Of a stretch of 12,841 bases of DNA, positions 1-7,824 are shown one piece after another. The translations under genes and the position numbers were made by a program. The notes beneath the pieces are model-generated. The model was not told the origin of the DNA, searched no databases, and saw only the letters and a list, made by a program, of their open reading frames with translations. Every line of letters begins with the position of its first letter. Position 1 is the stretch's first letter. Source of the stretch: an uncultured Opitutales bacterium (GTDB lineage Bacteria > Verrucomicrobiota > Verrucomicrobiia > Opitutales > UBA9783). The DNA is taken from NCBI GenBank assembly GCA_934700265.1, contig CAKUXH010000019.1, positions 1 to 12,841 of the forward strand, given 5' to 3'.

Positions 1-18
1 GAATAGAATATAAGAAAT

Positions 19-48
19 AAATAGCCACGAAAATTTTCGTGGCTATTT
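19..48. terminator. Perfect 30-bp palindrome, probable bidirectional terminator
   Basis: The 30 bases are exactly self-complementary, giving a stem of up to 13 pairs around a short AATT-centred loop. A short T-rich tail follows on both strands (TTTTG on plus; TTTATTTCTTATA on minus). The plus-strand tail is short, so it may terminate better on the minus strand. It probably ends the gene that lies left of the window and insulates the promoter that follows directly. No gene is visible in bases 1-18. Confidence 0.75.
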
Positions 49-59
49 TGATAAATCAC

Positions 60-88
60 TTGCTAAAAAATAGCAGATGTAGTATAAT
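60..88 (+). promoter_or_regulatory. Sigma70-type promoter for the poly-G gene
   Basis: A -35 TTGCTA (60-65) and a perfect -10 TATAAT (83-88) are separated by exactly 17 bases. The expected transcription start is about base 95, which is the A of the ATG of the following gene, so the mRNA would be leaderless or nearly so. The ten bases ending in this -10 (GTAGTATAAT) recur exactly in the der promoter. TTGATA at 48-53 is too far upstream to be the -35. Confidence 0.7.
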
Positions 89-94
89 AAAAAT

Positions 95-1810
95 ATGGGG
101 AAATACTTGCAAATATTAAAAAATCTGTTGGGGGGGGGTATTACAAGCCTAATAAAAACGGGGATTTTTTTGATTGTATGGATTTTAGGTTTGCAAGAGG
201 TTGTTGGGTACGAACCAGGGAGCATTGCTGGTAAATATAGCAGTGGTCTTATTGGTTCATTGCCTTATGAATCATGGATAAAACGTTGGGGAGATTTGTA
301 TGGTTCTGGAGCTGCGAGGCAAAATATTGTTCCGAGTGCGATGGTAGATGGTAAAGGTGATTTATACACATTAGTACTTGATTATTTTTATACAGGAAGT
401 CGAGGTCCTGATTTTCATTTGACGAAATTTTATTGGAATGGGACAAATGTTTCTAGAGGAAAAACCAAATGTATAGATGCTTGGCGCGAGTGGCATGGAA
501 GTAGTTTAAATATTAAAGATACACCTAATTTACCTTTAGACCAAGATGCTATGTACTTTAGAGAATATTTTCCTAACGTATTACATTCATGTATTTGTCA
601 AGATTTGTACGAAGACAGTGAGTATATTGTTGTGAATTTTTATGTTCCTGCGTTGCGTTTTGCGAATGTTACTGATACCGAAGGAATTTATACGCAAGTT
701 CTTAGAAAGTCAGATTTTTCTGTTTACACAACGGAAAAATATCATGGACATGATAAAGACAATCAGTTTTCTTTTAATCATTTGAAGCCTCGACGTTATA
801 ATACTTCTTGGAATTATGGAGTTCCTACTAATTTTCTTTCTGGTGCAAATAATCGAAATATTAATTATAATTTATTTTTCCCAGGTCTTAGAAAAACAAA
901 TGGTTATGATTCCGGTGGTATTTATAATTTAAAGACATTGTGTTGCGAAGGAAATTATAATTCGTCTGGAATTGCTATTGAATCACGTTACATTAAATTT
1001 GGCAGCAGTTGTTATGGGTTATGTTGTTGGGCTGGAAACTACTGGGTTTTATTATTTTCCTTTGATCCTACTACTTATTGGAAATCTTTTCAATCTTATA
1101 ATGATTGGTATGGTTTGTATAAAAAAATGACAGAGGGTAGTTCAGATTATGATCATTATACACCGTATCATTATGATTTTTGTATTGTAAAAGCGCCGGA
1201 TGGTACTGGAGTTGCATGTGTGTTGGGATTGAGGAGGTGTGATGCTAGTACAAATTCATATACAGCTCTATCAGAGAAAAGTAATTTTCGTTGGAACGCG
1301 ACGAGTATTAATTGGTGGCGATCTACAGATACCTGTCTTATCTTAACATCAAGTAAATTGGGTACTACTCCCTCTTCAAGCTATTCGGATGATCCGCAGA
1401 ACATGATTTATACAACGGGAGGAATATGGTCACATGCGTTATCTTGCTCACATGGATTGTATGGAACCTATGGTTTGTATGATAACACGCATAAATGTTG
1501 CGTATATATGAGTAGTACGGGTTCTCAGTACATTATTTATTGTTACTGCTATCCAGGAATGAAAAAACGACTATATTTGGGGTATGCCATGTGTTCTGTG
1601 GATAAAGATTATAAAGTTCAATTAGGAACGAAATATGAATTTAGAGCAAATTCTTCGCAGTGGAGTGAAAGTTTTAGTAACTTGAATTCGTGTTCGCGGA
1701 TTATATCGATGGATTGTAGGAATGGGCATCTGTGGATTACGTGGGTGAATGCTGACGATTCGGAATATTATTACTTTCATATCTGTGCTAAAGACCTTGT
1801 TGGTGAGTAA
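95..1810 (+). CDS. Unrecognised Cys/Tyr/Trp-rich, probably exported protein with a poly-G tract
   Basis: I do not recognise this 571-residue protein. Residues 1-21 carry scattered lysines and 22-38 form a hydrophobic segment, so an N-terminal signal peptide or membrane anchor is likely. The rest looks extracellular: I count 21 Cys (including CC pairs at 283-284, 310-311 and 468-469), about 52 Tyr and 18 Trp, with many Ser, Asn and Gly. Short aromatic strand-like stretches alternate with Asp/Gly/Asn turns (for example LWITWVNADDSEYYY near the C-terminus), which suggests an all-beta fold, possibly propeller-like; that is a guess. ATG 95 has no Shine-Dalgarno sequence, and the promoter places the transcript start on it. 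A run of nine G at codons 12-15 controls the frame. No Met or plausible start after the run would keep the hydrophobic segment. The long open frame and coherent composition argue for a real gene; the function is unknown. Confidence 0.75.
   Translation: MGKYLQILKNLLGGGITSLIKTGIFLIVWILGLQEVVGYEPGSIAGKYSSGLIGSLPYESWIKRWGDLYGSGAARQNIVPSAMVDGKGDLYTLVLDYFYTGSRGPDFHLTKFYWNGTNVSRGKTKCIDAWREWHGSSLNIKDTPNLPLDQDAMYFREYFPNVLHSCICQDLYEDSEYIVVNFYVPALRFANVTDTEGIYTQVLRKSDFSVYTTEKYHGHDKDNQFSFNHLKPRRYNTSWNYGVPTNFLSGANNRNINYNLFFPGLRKTNGYDSGGIYNLKTLCCEGNYNSSGIAIESRYIKFGSSCYGLCCWAGNYWVLLFSFDPTTYWKSFQSYNDWYGLYKKMTEGSSDYDHYTPYHYDFCIVKAPDGTGVACVLGLRRCDASTNSYTALSEKSNFRWNATSINWWRSTDTCLILTSSKLGTTPSSSYSDDPQNMIYTTGGIWSHALSCSHGLYGTYGLYDNTHKCCVYMSSTGSQYIIYCYCYPGMKKRLYLGYAMCSVDKDYKVQLGTKYEFRANSSQWSESFSNLNSCSRIISMDCRNGHLWITWVNADDSEYYYFHICAKDLVGE
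130..138 (+). repeat. Poly-G tract of nine, putative slippage site
   Basis: Nine consecutive G lie within codons 12-15 (TTG GGG GGG GGT) of the exported-protein gene and encode the end of Leu12 and Gly13-15. With eight G the frame would end at TAA 150-152; with ten G it would end at TAA 232-234. Only nine, or nine plus or minus multiples of three, keeps the gene open. Such tracts are known slipped-strand switches in other bacteria, so phase variation is a reasonable inference here. A homopolymer sequencing error cannot be excluded, but the frame as given is intact. Confidence 0.85.
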
Positions 1811-1860
1811 ACTAATATTATTTTTGCTTGCACTTTTTATTTAATTTTTTGATACTTATA

Positions 1861-2592
1861 ATGATGCGTCAATTTTTCATTATTGCGACATGTTGTGTCT
1901 TGTTTGGCTGTAAGCAGGATTCGACTGTGCTTGAAGAAATCAATGAGCCATTGTTTCAAAAGGCGCAAGCTTGTTTAAGTGAAAATCGGAGCGAGGAAGC
2001 CTTTAAGCTGTTCAATCGTTTGATTGGCCAAAGGATCGATAATTGCCCAGAATCTCATTTTGAATTGGGGCAGCTTTATTTAAGCATAAAAAAAGATCCT
2101 ATTTTTGCGATATACCATTTTAGACAGTATCTTATTCAAGAACCGGAAGGTAAACGAGTTCATTTAGTTTTGCAAATGATTGAGACGGCTAAAAAAGAGT
2201 TTTCACGTACATTGCCTTTAAATGATCGGTATAGTGAATCGCCTGAATATTTAAATTTGATTGAAGTATTGAAACAGGTCCGGGCTGAAAATTTGCATTT
2301 AAAAAATCAGCTAGCTAAGATTCGTATTTCTAGAGAAAAAGCAACGAAGAATGATGGAGATGTTGTTGCACCTGTGATCAGTGATTCTACAAACAAAGAA
2401 CGTTTTTATGTGGTCCAAAATGAGGATTCATTATCGAAGATTAGTTTAAAAATGTATGGAAGTGCGGTTAAATGGAATCTTATTTATGAAGCAAATCGTG
2501 ATGTTTTGCCCTCTGCGAATAGTTTAAAAATTGGAATGAGATTACGTATTCCTCCATTGAAGCTATTGAAAAAAACAATAAATCATGAATGA
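1861..2592 (+). CDS. TPR and LysM domain lipoprotein
   Basis: This 243-residue protein begins with a short lipoprotein signal: residues 1-16 are hydrophobic and end in VLFG before Cys17, the likely lipidated residue. Residues about 28-112 look like TPR helices, including the motif ELGQLYLSIKKDPIFAIYHF. Residues about 129-160 are charged and coiled-coil-like. Residues about 182-231 form a LysM module (FYVVQNEDSLSKIS ... LKIGMRLRIPP), which binds peptidoglycan in this family. It is probably a membrane-anchored cell-wall-binding protein acting in the periplasm. The frame is open back to TTG 1828, but ATG 1861 (or the adjacent ATG 1864) gives the proper signal peptide. No Shine-Dalgarno sequence is present. 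It lies 50 bases after the poly-G gene and overlaps ruvC by 8 bases, so it is probably co-transcribed with ruvC. Confidence 0.85.
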   Translation: MMRQFFIIATCCVLFGCKQDSTVLEEINEPLFQKAQACLSENRSEEAFKLFNRLIGQRIDNCPESHFELGQLYLSIKKDPIFAIYHFRQYLIQEPEGKRVHLVLQMIETAKKEFSRTLPLNDRYSESPEYLNLIEVLKQVRAENLHLKNQLAKIRISREKATKNDGDVVAPVISDSTNKERFYVVQNEDSLSKISLKMYGSAVKWNLIYEANRDVLPSANSLKIGMRLRIPPLKLLKKTINHE

Positions 2593-3160
2593 TAGTCGTC
2601 GTAAGTTATGGACGGCTAAACTCTTGAGTAGGCAGTGTTTAAAAGATCCTATTTTAGTAGAGCATACAGATTTCACAGGGTTTATTTTAGGAATAGATCC
2701 GAGTTTACGTGGGAGTGGATTTGGGATTATAGAAATTGTTAATAAGCATGAAATAAATCTTATTGATAGTCTAACTTTAAAAATATCAGCTAAAAGGTCT
2801 TTTGTTGAATGCTTGGGTGAAATTTTTTTAACAACCGATAATTTTTTAAAAAAATATCCGATAAAAGCTGTTGGTATTGAAGAAACTATTTATGTCCAAA
2901 ATTCAAAGGTTGCTCATATTTTAGGTTCAGCAAGAGGAGCTTGCTTGAGTGCAGTTGCTTTAAAACACGTTCCTGTTGAAGAATTCCCTCCATTACGAAT
3001 TAAAAAATCTGTGGTTGGTGTTGGACAGGCTACAAAAGATCAGGTAGCCAAAATGGTTGCTCAATTGTTGAAACTAACTGCTCCTTTGCCACCGGATGAA
3101 TCGGATGCTACCGCAGCTGCTTTATGCTATTTTTTCTCATTAAAAAGCTTGCTCCATTGA
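2585..3160 (+). CDS. ruvC: Crossover junction endodeoxyribonuclease RuvC
   Basis: RuvC cuts Holliday junctions during homologous recombination together with the RuvAB branch-migration motor. All four acidic catalytic positions can be placed: Asp38 in GIDPSLRGSGFG, Glu99 in VGIEET, and Asp171 and Asp174 in LPPDESDATAAAL. The conserved stretch KKSVVGVGQATKDQV (residues 140-154) aligns with the E. coli KQTVVGIGSAEKSQV region. The protein has 191 residues with a basic N-terminal extension of about 32 residues before the first strand, where E. coli RuvC starts directly. The ATG lies inside the end of the LysM lipoprotein gene (8-base overlap) and has no Shine-Dalgarno sequence, so translation is likely coupled to the upstream gene. 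ruvA and ruvB are not in the window. Confidence 0.95.
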   Translation: MNDSRRKLWTAKLLSRQCLKDPILVEHTDFTGFILGIDPSLRGSGFGIIEIVNKHEINLIDSLTLKISAKRSFVECLGEIFLTTDNFLKKYPIKAVGIEETIYVQNSKVAHILGSARGACLSAVALKHVPVEEFPPLRIKKSVVGVGQATKDQVAKMVAQLLKLTAPLPPDESDATAAALCYFFSLKSLLH

Positions 3161-3183
3161 GCCAATTTTGTTCATAGTATTTA

Positions 3184-3189
3184 TATAAT
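3184..3189 (+). promoter_or_regulatory. Possible -10 box of the tRNA-Pro gene
   Basis: A perfect TATAAT lies ten bases before the mature 5' end of the tRNA. No good -35 is found at 16-18 bases: TTGAGC at 3157-3162 would need a 21-base spacer. The assignment therefore rests on the -10 and its position alone. Confidence 0.4.
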
Positions 3190-3198
3190 AATTACAAT

Positions 3199-3275
3199 CG
3201 GGATGTAGCTCAGCCTGGTAGAGCGCTACGTTCGGGACGTAGGTGTCGCTGGTTCGAATCCAGTCATCCCGACCA
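3199..3275 (+). tRNA. tRNA-Pro(CGG) with encoded CCA
   Basis: The 77 bases fold as a complete cloverleaf. The seven-pair acceptor stem pairs CGGGATG with CATCCCG, followed by discriminator A3272 and an encoded CCA (3273-3275). The anticodon stem CTACG/CGTAG closes the loop TTCGGGA, so the anticodon is CGG (3233-3235), followed by G37. The T arm GCTGG-TTCGAAT-CCAGT is normal. The C1-G72 pair with A73 is the bacterial proline identity. It stands between ruvC and the convergent flhA end. The 54 bases after it are T-rich without a convincing hairpin. Confidence 0.97.
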
Positions 3276-3329
3276 GCAAATTAGTTAGTATTTTTTGTTA
3301 CTTTTTTTAGATGATTTAATTTTTGAGCG

Positions 3330-5438
3330 TTATTTCCTTAGTTCATCGTAATTAAGTTTAAGAATTCCGAAGTTACGAATTTGAATGTCATTAGGCAGCT
3401 CTTGGTAGGAAAGAACAATCATTTTAGGGAAAGATGGTTCGAAAAAACGTTTGAAGGGTAAGCGTAGCTCATTAGATGTTAAAACAATAGGATCCATAGA
3501 CTGCTCTGTCATATTGTTTAAAAGAGGAGTTAAATGCTTTAAAAGCTCTTGTGTAACCGTTGGTTCAATGAACAGTCCAATTTCAAATTGTGTGCGTTTG
3601 ATTTTTGAAATCAATTCATTTTCAAGCTTTGGATCTAAAATGATAGCAGACAGATAATTATCGTGGATATAATTTTCAATGAAATACATTCCTAATCGAC
3701 GTCGTGCCTGTTCTGATAAATCGTCTGGATGTTTCGTATATGGGGCAAAATCACCAATAGCTTCCAAAATAAGAGTTAAGTGTTTTAGACTGATCCCTTC
3801 TTTTAATAAATTTTGTAGAACATGTTGTATAAGTCCAACAGAAACAAGATCTGGAAGAAGTTCGCTGATAAGGGTAGGATGGGTTGTTTTGACTGCATCG
3901 ATTAGTTTTTGAGTGTCTTCGCGGCATAATAATAAATGAGCATTTTGCTTTAAAGTTTCTGATAAATGTGTGATGAGAACGGAAACAGGATCTACCAAAG
4001 TATATCCTTTTAATTCAGCTTCTTCTTTATCTTTTTCTTGAACCCACCAAGCTTTTAAATTGAAAACAGGTTCATGGGTTTCTATAGCATTATTTAATGG
4101 TATAAGTCCGTCAACATCACAGCCACTCATAGCAAGCCAGGCATTGGCTTCCAGGGTATTACTTGCTAGTGCTTTTCCTCGTAATAAAATACGGTACTGA
4201 TTCCCATTAAGATCAATATTATCTTTTATGAAGATTTTAGGAATGAAAATTCCCAGTTCTCGTTCAAGCTTTTTTTGAATATTGCTTACACGGTCAGAAA
4301 GCGAACCACCACTATTTGAGTCATTATATTGCAGAAGATTATATCCTAATTCCAATGTAATGATTTCATTATCTAATGTGGCCATTGTAGGTGAAGTTTG
4401 AACTTCTTCAGAAGGGCTATCCGATAGTTTCCCTTGCTGAGTTGACAGAGCTTCTTCAAATTCAGAGCCGTCTATATTTTTGCTTTTTAAATGAAAAGCA
4501 ATGAAAATTAAAAATAAACCTAAACTGAAAAATGGAAGGAAGGGCATTCCGGGTATGATAGCAAAAACAATCATCATAGAAGCAACAATTTTGATGGCTT
4601 TTGGAGAAAAGAATAATTGTTTCTGAAAATGTTCACCAAGGTTGCTGGATTCACTTGTTCGTGTGATGAGCATACCTGCTCCGATGGAAACAATAAGTGA
4701 TGGTATTTGTGATACAAGACCATCACCGATAGAAAGGAGGGTATAACGTTGGAGGGCGTGTAATAGAGGCATTCCTTTTTGGACAACCCCAATAGCGATA
4801 CCTCCAACAACATTAATGGCTGTAATTAACAATCCAGCAACGGCATCGCCTCGTACGAATTTACTAGCACCATCCATAGCTCCATAGAAGTCAGCTTCTT
4901 TTTGAATTTTCATGCGTCGTTGAGTTGCTTTAGCCTCATCAATGAGGCCGGTATTTAATTCGGCATCGATAGCCATTTGCTTTCCTGGCATTGCATCTAA
5001 TGTAAAACGTGCAGCAACTTCAGCAATACGTCCTGCACCTTTGGTAATGACAACGAAATTTACGACAACAAGAATAAGAAATACAACAGCCCCTACAACG
5101 TAATTCCCTTGAACGACGAAATTACCAAATGAATCAATAACGTTCCCTGCATAGCCTTCTAATAGAATAAGTCGAGTTGAAGCAACGTTTAATCCTAGTC
5201 GAAATAAAGTTACTATTAACAATAAAGTTGGAAAAACTGTGAATTCTGCAGGATTTTTTAGATAAATAACGATCAGAAGTGTAAGAAGAGATAAACCTAT
5301 GCTTATCGCTAAAAGTAAATCCATTAAAACGGGTGAGATTGGTAATACCAGAAGCATAACAATCCCAAACAAAGCAAATGTAAAAATAACATCTGTTTGC
5401 TGAAACAATCGTTTAAATGGAGTTTTTTCTTCTGGCAT
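3330..5438 (-). CDS. flhA: Flagellar export apparatus protein FlhA
   Basis: FlhA is the large integral-membrane subunit of the flagellar type III export gate; it uses the proton gradient and docks chaperone-substrate complexes. The 702 residues match the family's usual length. Residues about 15-315 hold the membrane segments, with the FHIPEP signature loop at 137-167 (RIAEVAARFTLDAMPGKQM within it) and the conserved FVRGDA (Asp198). A Ser/Glu-rich linker (about 320-356) leads to the cytosolic domain. Its THLSE motif and the LIQHVLQNLL segment favour flagellar FlhA over the injectisome paralogue SctV. The gene starts 4 bases after the adenylate cyclase stop and has no Shine-Dalgarno sequence, so it is the downstream member of a two-gene unit. 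No other flagellar gene is in the window. I cannot tell from here whether the cell is motile. Confidence 0.93.
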   Translation of the reverse strand: MPEEKTPFKRLFQQTDVIFTFALFGIVMLLVLPISPVLMDLLLAISIGLSLLTLLIVIYLKNPAEFTVFPTLLLIVTLFRLGLNVASTRLILLEGYAGNVIDSFGNFVVQGNYVVGAVVFLILVVVNFVVITKGAGRIAEVAARFTLDAMPGKQMAIDAELNTGLIDEAKATQRRMKIQKEADFYGAMDGASKFVRGDAVAGLLITAINVVGGIAIGVVQKGMPLLHALQRYTLLSIGDGLVSQIPSLIVSIGAGMLITRTSESSNLGEHFQKQLFFSPKAIKIVASMMIVFAIIPGMPFLPFFSLGLFLIFIAFHLKSKNIDGSEFEEALSTQQGKLSDSPSEEVQTSPTMATLDNEIITLELGYNLLQYNDSNSGGSLSDRVSNIQKKLERELGIFIPKIFIKDNIDLNGNQYRILLRGKALASNTLEANAWLAMSGCDVDGLIPLNNAIETHEPVFNLKAWWVQEKDKEEAELKGYTLVDPVSVLITHLSETLKQNAHLLLCREDTQKLIDAVKTTHPTLISELLPDLVSVGLIQHVLQNLLKEGISLKHLTLILEAIGDFAPYTKHPDDLSEQARRRLGMYFIENYIHDNYLSAIILDPKLENELISKIKRTQFEIGLFIEPTVTQELLKHLTPLLNNMTEQSMDPIVLTSNELRLPFKRFFEPSFPKMIVLSYQELPNDIQIRNFGILKLNYDELRK

Positions 5439-5442
5439 GAAA

Positions 5443-7752
5443 TTATTTTGTTTTCATCACAAAAACGCCATTCCAATCTTCTTCAGGGGGATTTTGCAAC
5501 ATATACTTACAACGATTTCTGAAAACAATGGATGGGTTAGTATATATTCCAGGATCTCGTTCTGGAACTAATGGTTCTAGGACAGCTGATTGTTCAAAGC
5601 ATTGAATAGCTGTTTGCCAATTGCGAGATAAGTAATTATGAATGCCTTTTTCAAATAGTTCAATACAATCAAAGGTCGTTTGTTTTAAATTTCTCTCTAG
5701 ACCGATAAGTTCGTAGACTCCTAAAGGATGTTGACGACCTTTAACAACAATCCTATCGATGAATCGGAAAACCAACTGGTTGGGTTCTGTTATAACTTCC
5801 TTGTAGGTGTCTTCACTTACAAGTGTGTATACACCATAAGCTTTTGCTCCGGATTCACAACGCGCTCCAATATTTACGGTGTCTCCCATCATTGTAAAAT
5901 TAAAACGTGTTTCTGAGCCCATATTTCCCACAACTGCATTGCCAGAACATAGACCAATACGGGTTCGCATGCGAAAAATCTCTGGAGGCCAATTGCTGTG
6001 ATCTCTAGCCCATTTTTCTCTTAAAAATGCTTGTTTTTCTTGTATGTTACATGCGGCGATGCAAGCACTTAATGGGTGATGATCAAGTGTAAAAGGTGCG
6101 CCAAACATTGCGACAACAGCATCTCCTATATATTTATCAAGCGTGCCACCTTCATTGATAATGGTATTGGTTACTTGCGTTAAGTATTCATTCATTAAGG
6201 CGACTAAAGCTTCTGGATCAAGTAATTCAGAAAATGTTGAAAAATTTTGAATGTCGCTGAAAAAGGCAGTTAAGTTACGTTCAACGCCTCCTAATTGAGG
6301 ATCGTCTTGTTGTTTTAGCATGGCTGTAACAAGTTCAGGTGATAAATAATTTCCAAATACACGTTTTAGTCTTAAGCGTTGTTGCCTTTCTACAATGAGC
6401 TGATATACAGTTCCTAGTCCCCAGAACATGATAATTGACCCTAAAGGGGCAATAAATGGAAGTGCTAGGTTTATTGTTATGGAATATACTCCGAATAAAT
6501 AAAACGTAAGTAGGAAATAAATAATAATACAGCTAAAAAATAAGCGTGTATATTTTGAGAATATTTCTGGATACAAGGTTAAGCTTGCGATAAAAAAGTT
6601 TAGAATGAATATAATTAAAAATTCTGCCCAATTAGGTAAATGTTGGACATAGGCATCCCAATACATTGTTTTGAAGGCATTAATATGTGCACTTATGTGT
6701 GGTTCTTTTTTGGTGGTAAGAACTTTTATTTGGGTTGTTTCATCAGCAACATTACTTAAAAAAACAATAGCCTTATTAAATTGTTGGAAAAAGGATTTTG
6801 CATCTTTTTTTTCAGCAAGTAGAGAAGCATTCGATTCCAATACGTCAAAGTTTTTGATTACACTTTCTAAATTAACTTTTTTATCGGAGGAAGATTCAAA
6901 AGGGGAAAACCAATTGATTTCAAGAAGTTGTCTTTGTGTTAAAGGAATTTGTTTTACAACAGAAATTTCTTTATCTAAAAACAAAATGACATGTTTTTTA
7001 TGATATGTTTCGGTAGGAGCATCATCACCACGAATATCTAAACTTCCTTTATGGTTTAAATAGAGGCGTAATGCTTCGACACTAAGTCCGTAAAATATGT
7101 TATTTTTTGTTCTAGCATAAAGAGGTAGCCAACGAACACCATCTTCGTAATTTGTGGAAGAAGAAACATTGTTTAAAGCAATAATCGTATTATCACTTAT
7201 GATATTATTCGAAGGTAAAATTGGATCTTTGATTTTAGAAAAGTCGATGAATCCTTCCTTGATGAGTGGTAACGGATATTCATTGCGAAGGAAGGTTTGA
7301 TCTCCAGTGCCATTGCAATTAAACCATCCACCTACAATAGTATTTTTTAATTGAGAAAAATAATACTGGCATAATTGTTCGTCGGTTTGTACTTTATGTG
7401 GATCAATAAGAGTTGAATATTGTTTTTCCCCGAAAAATATATTGGTGGCAATAACAGCTGGAGTTGAATATTTTTGAATAGCGTACATTGCTTTTGTGTA
7501 ATAACTCATAGGAATTGGTTGTTCACCCATAAGTTTGAGCGATGAAGTGTCGATGTTTACACAAACAATGTTAGGTTGTTCTTTTTTAGAGAGTTCTGAA
7601 AGTTTTTTTTCATCGACATTACCTCTTAAAAAGTAACGTAAATAAAGTGTATAATTCTCTAGATGTTGTACCCACTGATACCGTTCGGATAATTGCCAGA
7701 AAATAGGAAGGGCAAAAAATGCTAAAAATATTTTAAGAAAACCTTTAATCAT
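5443..7752 (-). CDS. CHASE2 domain membrane-bound class III adenylate cyclase
   Basis: This 769-residue protein probably makes cAMP from ATP in response to an extracytoplasmic signal. Residues 4-20 form a first membrane segment. Residues about 35-370 are an extracytoplasmic CHASE2-type sensor (INAFKTMYW near its end). About three membrane segments follow at 375-450. The cyclase domain is about 490-690. Metal-binding Asp500 (FFSDIQNFS) and Asp544 (DKYIGDAVVAMFG) are present, as are the adenine-selecting Lys540 and Asp624 (MMGDTVNIGAR) and the transition-state Asn627 and Arg631, so it should be active and ATP-specific. Residues about 700-750 look like a TPR-type helical tail. ATG 7752 follows a strong divergent promoter. 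The gene is directly followed by flhA. Confidence 0.9.
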   Translation of the reverse strand: MIKGFLKIFLAFFALPIFWQLSERYQWVQHLENYTLYLRYFLRGNVDEKKLSELSKKEQPNIVCVNIDTSSLKLMGEQPIPMSYYTKAMYAIQKYSTPAVIATNIFFGEKQYSTLIDPHKVQTDEQLCQYYFSQLKNTIVGGWFNCNGTGDQTFLRNEYPLPLIKEGFIDFSKIKDPILPSNNIISDNTIIALNNVSSSTNYEDGVRWLPLYARTKNNIFYGLSVEALRLYLNHKGSLDIRGDDAPTETYHKKHVILFLDKEISVVKQIPLTQRQLLEINWFSPFESSSDKKVNLESVIKNFDVLESNASLLAEKKDAKSFFQQFNKAIVFLSNVADETTQIKVLTTKKEPHISAHINAFKTMYWDAYVQHLPNWAEFLIIFILNFFIASLTLYPEIFSKYTRLFFSCIIIYFLLTFYLFGVYSITINLALPFIAPLGSIIMFWGLGTVYQLIVERQQRLRLKRVFGNYLSPELVTAMLKQQDDPQLGGVERNLTAFFSDIQNFSTFSELLDPEALVALMNEYLTQVTNTIINEGGTLDKYIGDAVVAMFGAPFTLDHHPLSACIAACNIQEKQAFLREKWARDHSNWPPEIFRMRTRIGLCSGNAVVGNMGSETRFNFTMMGDTVNIGARCESGAKAYGVYTLVSEDTYKEVITEPNQLVFRFIDRIVVKGRQHPLGVYELIGLERNLKQTTFDCIELFEKGIHNYLSRNWQTAIQCFEQSAVLEPLVPERDPGIYTNPSIVFRNRCKYMLQNPPEEDWNGVFVMKTK

Positions 7753-7776
7753 AATATTCTTTCAAAAAAGCCTTTT

Positions 7777-7804
7777 ATTATATTTAATATTACACTATTT
7801 TCAA
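7777..7804 (-). promoter_or_regulatory. Promoter of the cyclase-flhA unit
   Basis: On the minus strand, TTGAAA (7804-7799, five of six consensus bases) and TATAAT (7782-7777, perfect) are separated by 16 bases. The expected start is near 7770, which leaves a leader of roughly 18 bases before ATG 7752. Only a weak purine stretch (GAAAGAA) could serve as ribosome binding site. The box lies between the divergent cyclase and tadA starts. Confidence 0.7.
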
Positions 7805-7824
7805 AAACAACACAATCATTTTTT

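Noticed and set aside
1828..1860. Upstream TTG start for the lipoprotein gene
   Set aside because: It would bury the lipoprotein signal behind 11 extra hydrophobic residues; ATG 1861 gives a normal lipobox distance.
1857..1862. TATAAT just before and overlapping the ATG of the LysM lipoprotein gene
   Set aside because: A start from it would fall after the ATG, and no -35 lies at 16-18 bases; chance match in AT-rich DNA.
3451..3912. Plus-strand open frames of 68 and 77 codons opposite flhA
   Set aside because: Shadows of the minus-strand flhA frame, with no family resemblance, promoter or ribosome binding site.
3330..5438. Reading flhA as the injectisome paralogue SctV
   Set aside because: The THLSE motif and the VLQNLL segment of the cytosolic domain match flagellar FlhA better, and no injectisome genes are nearby.
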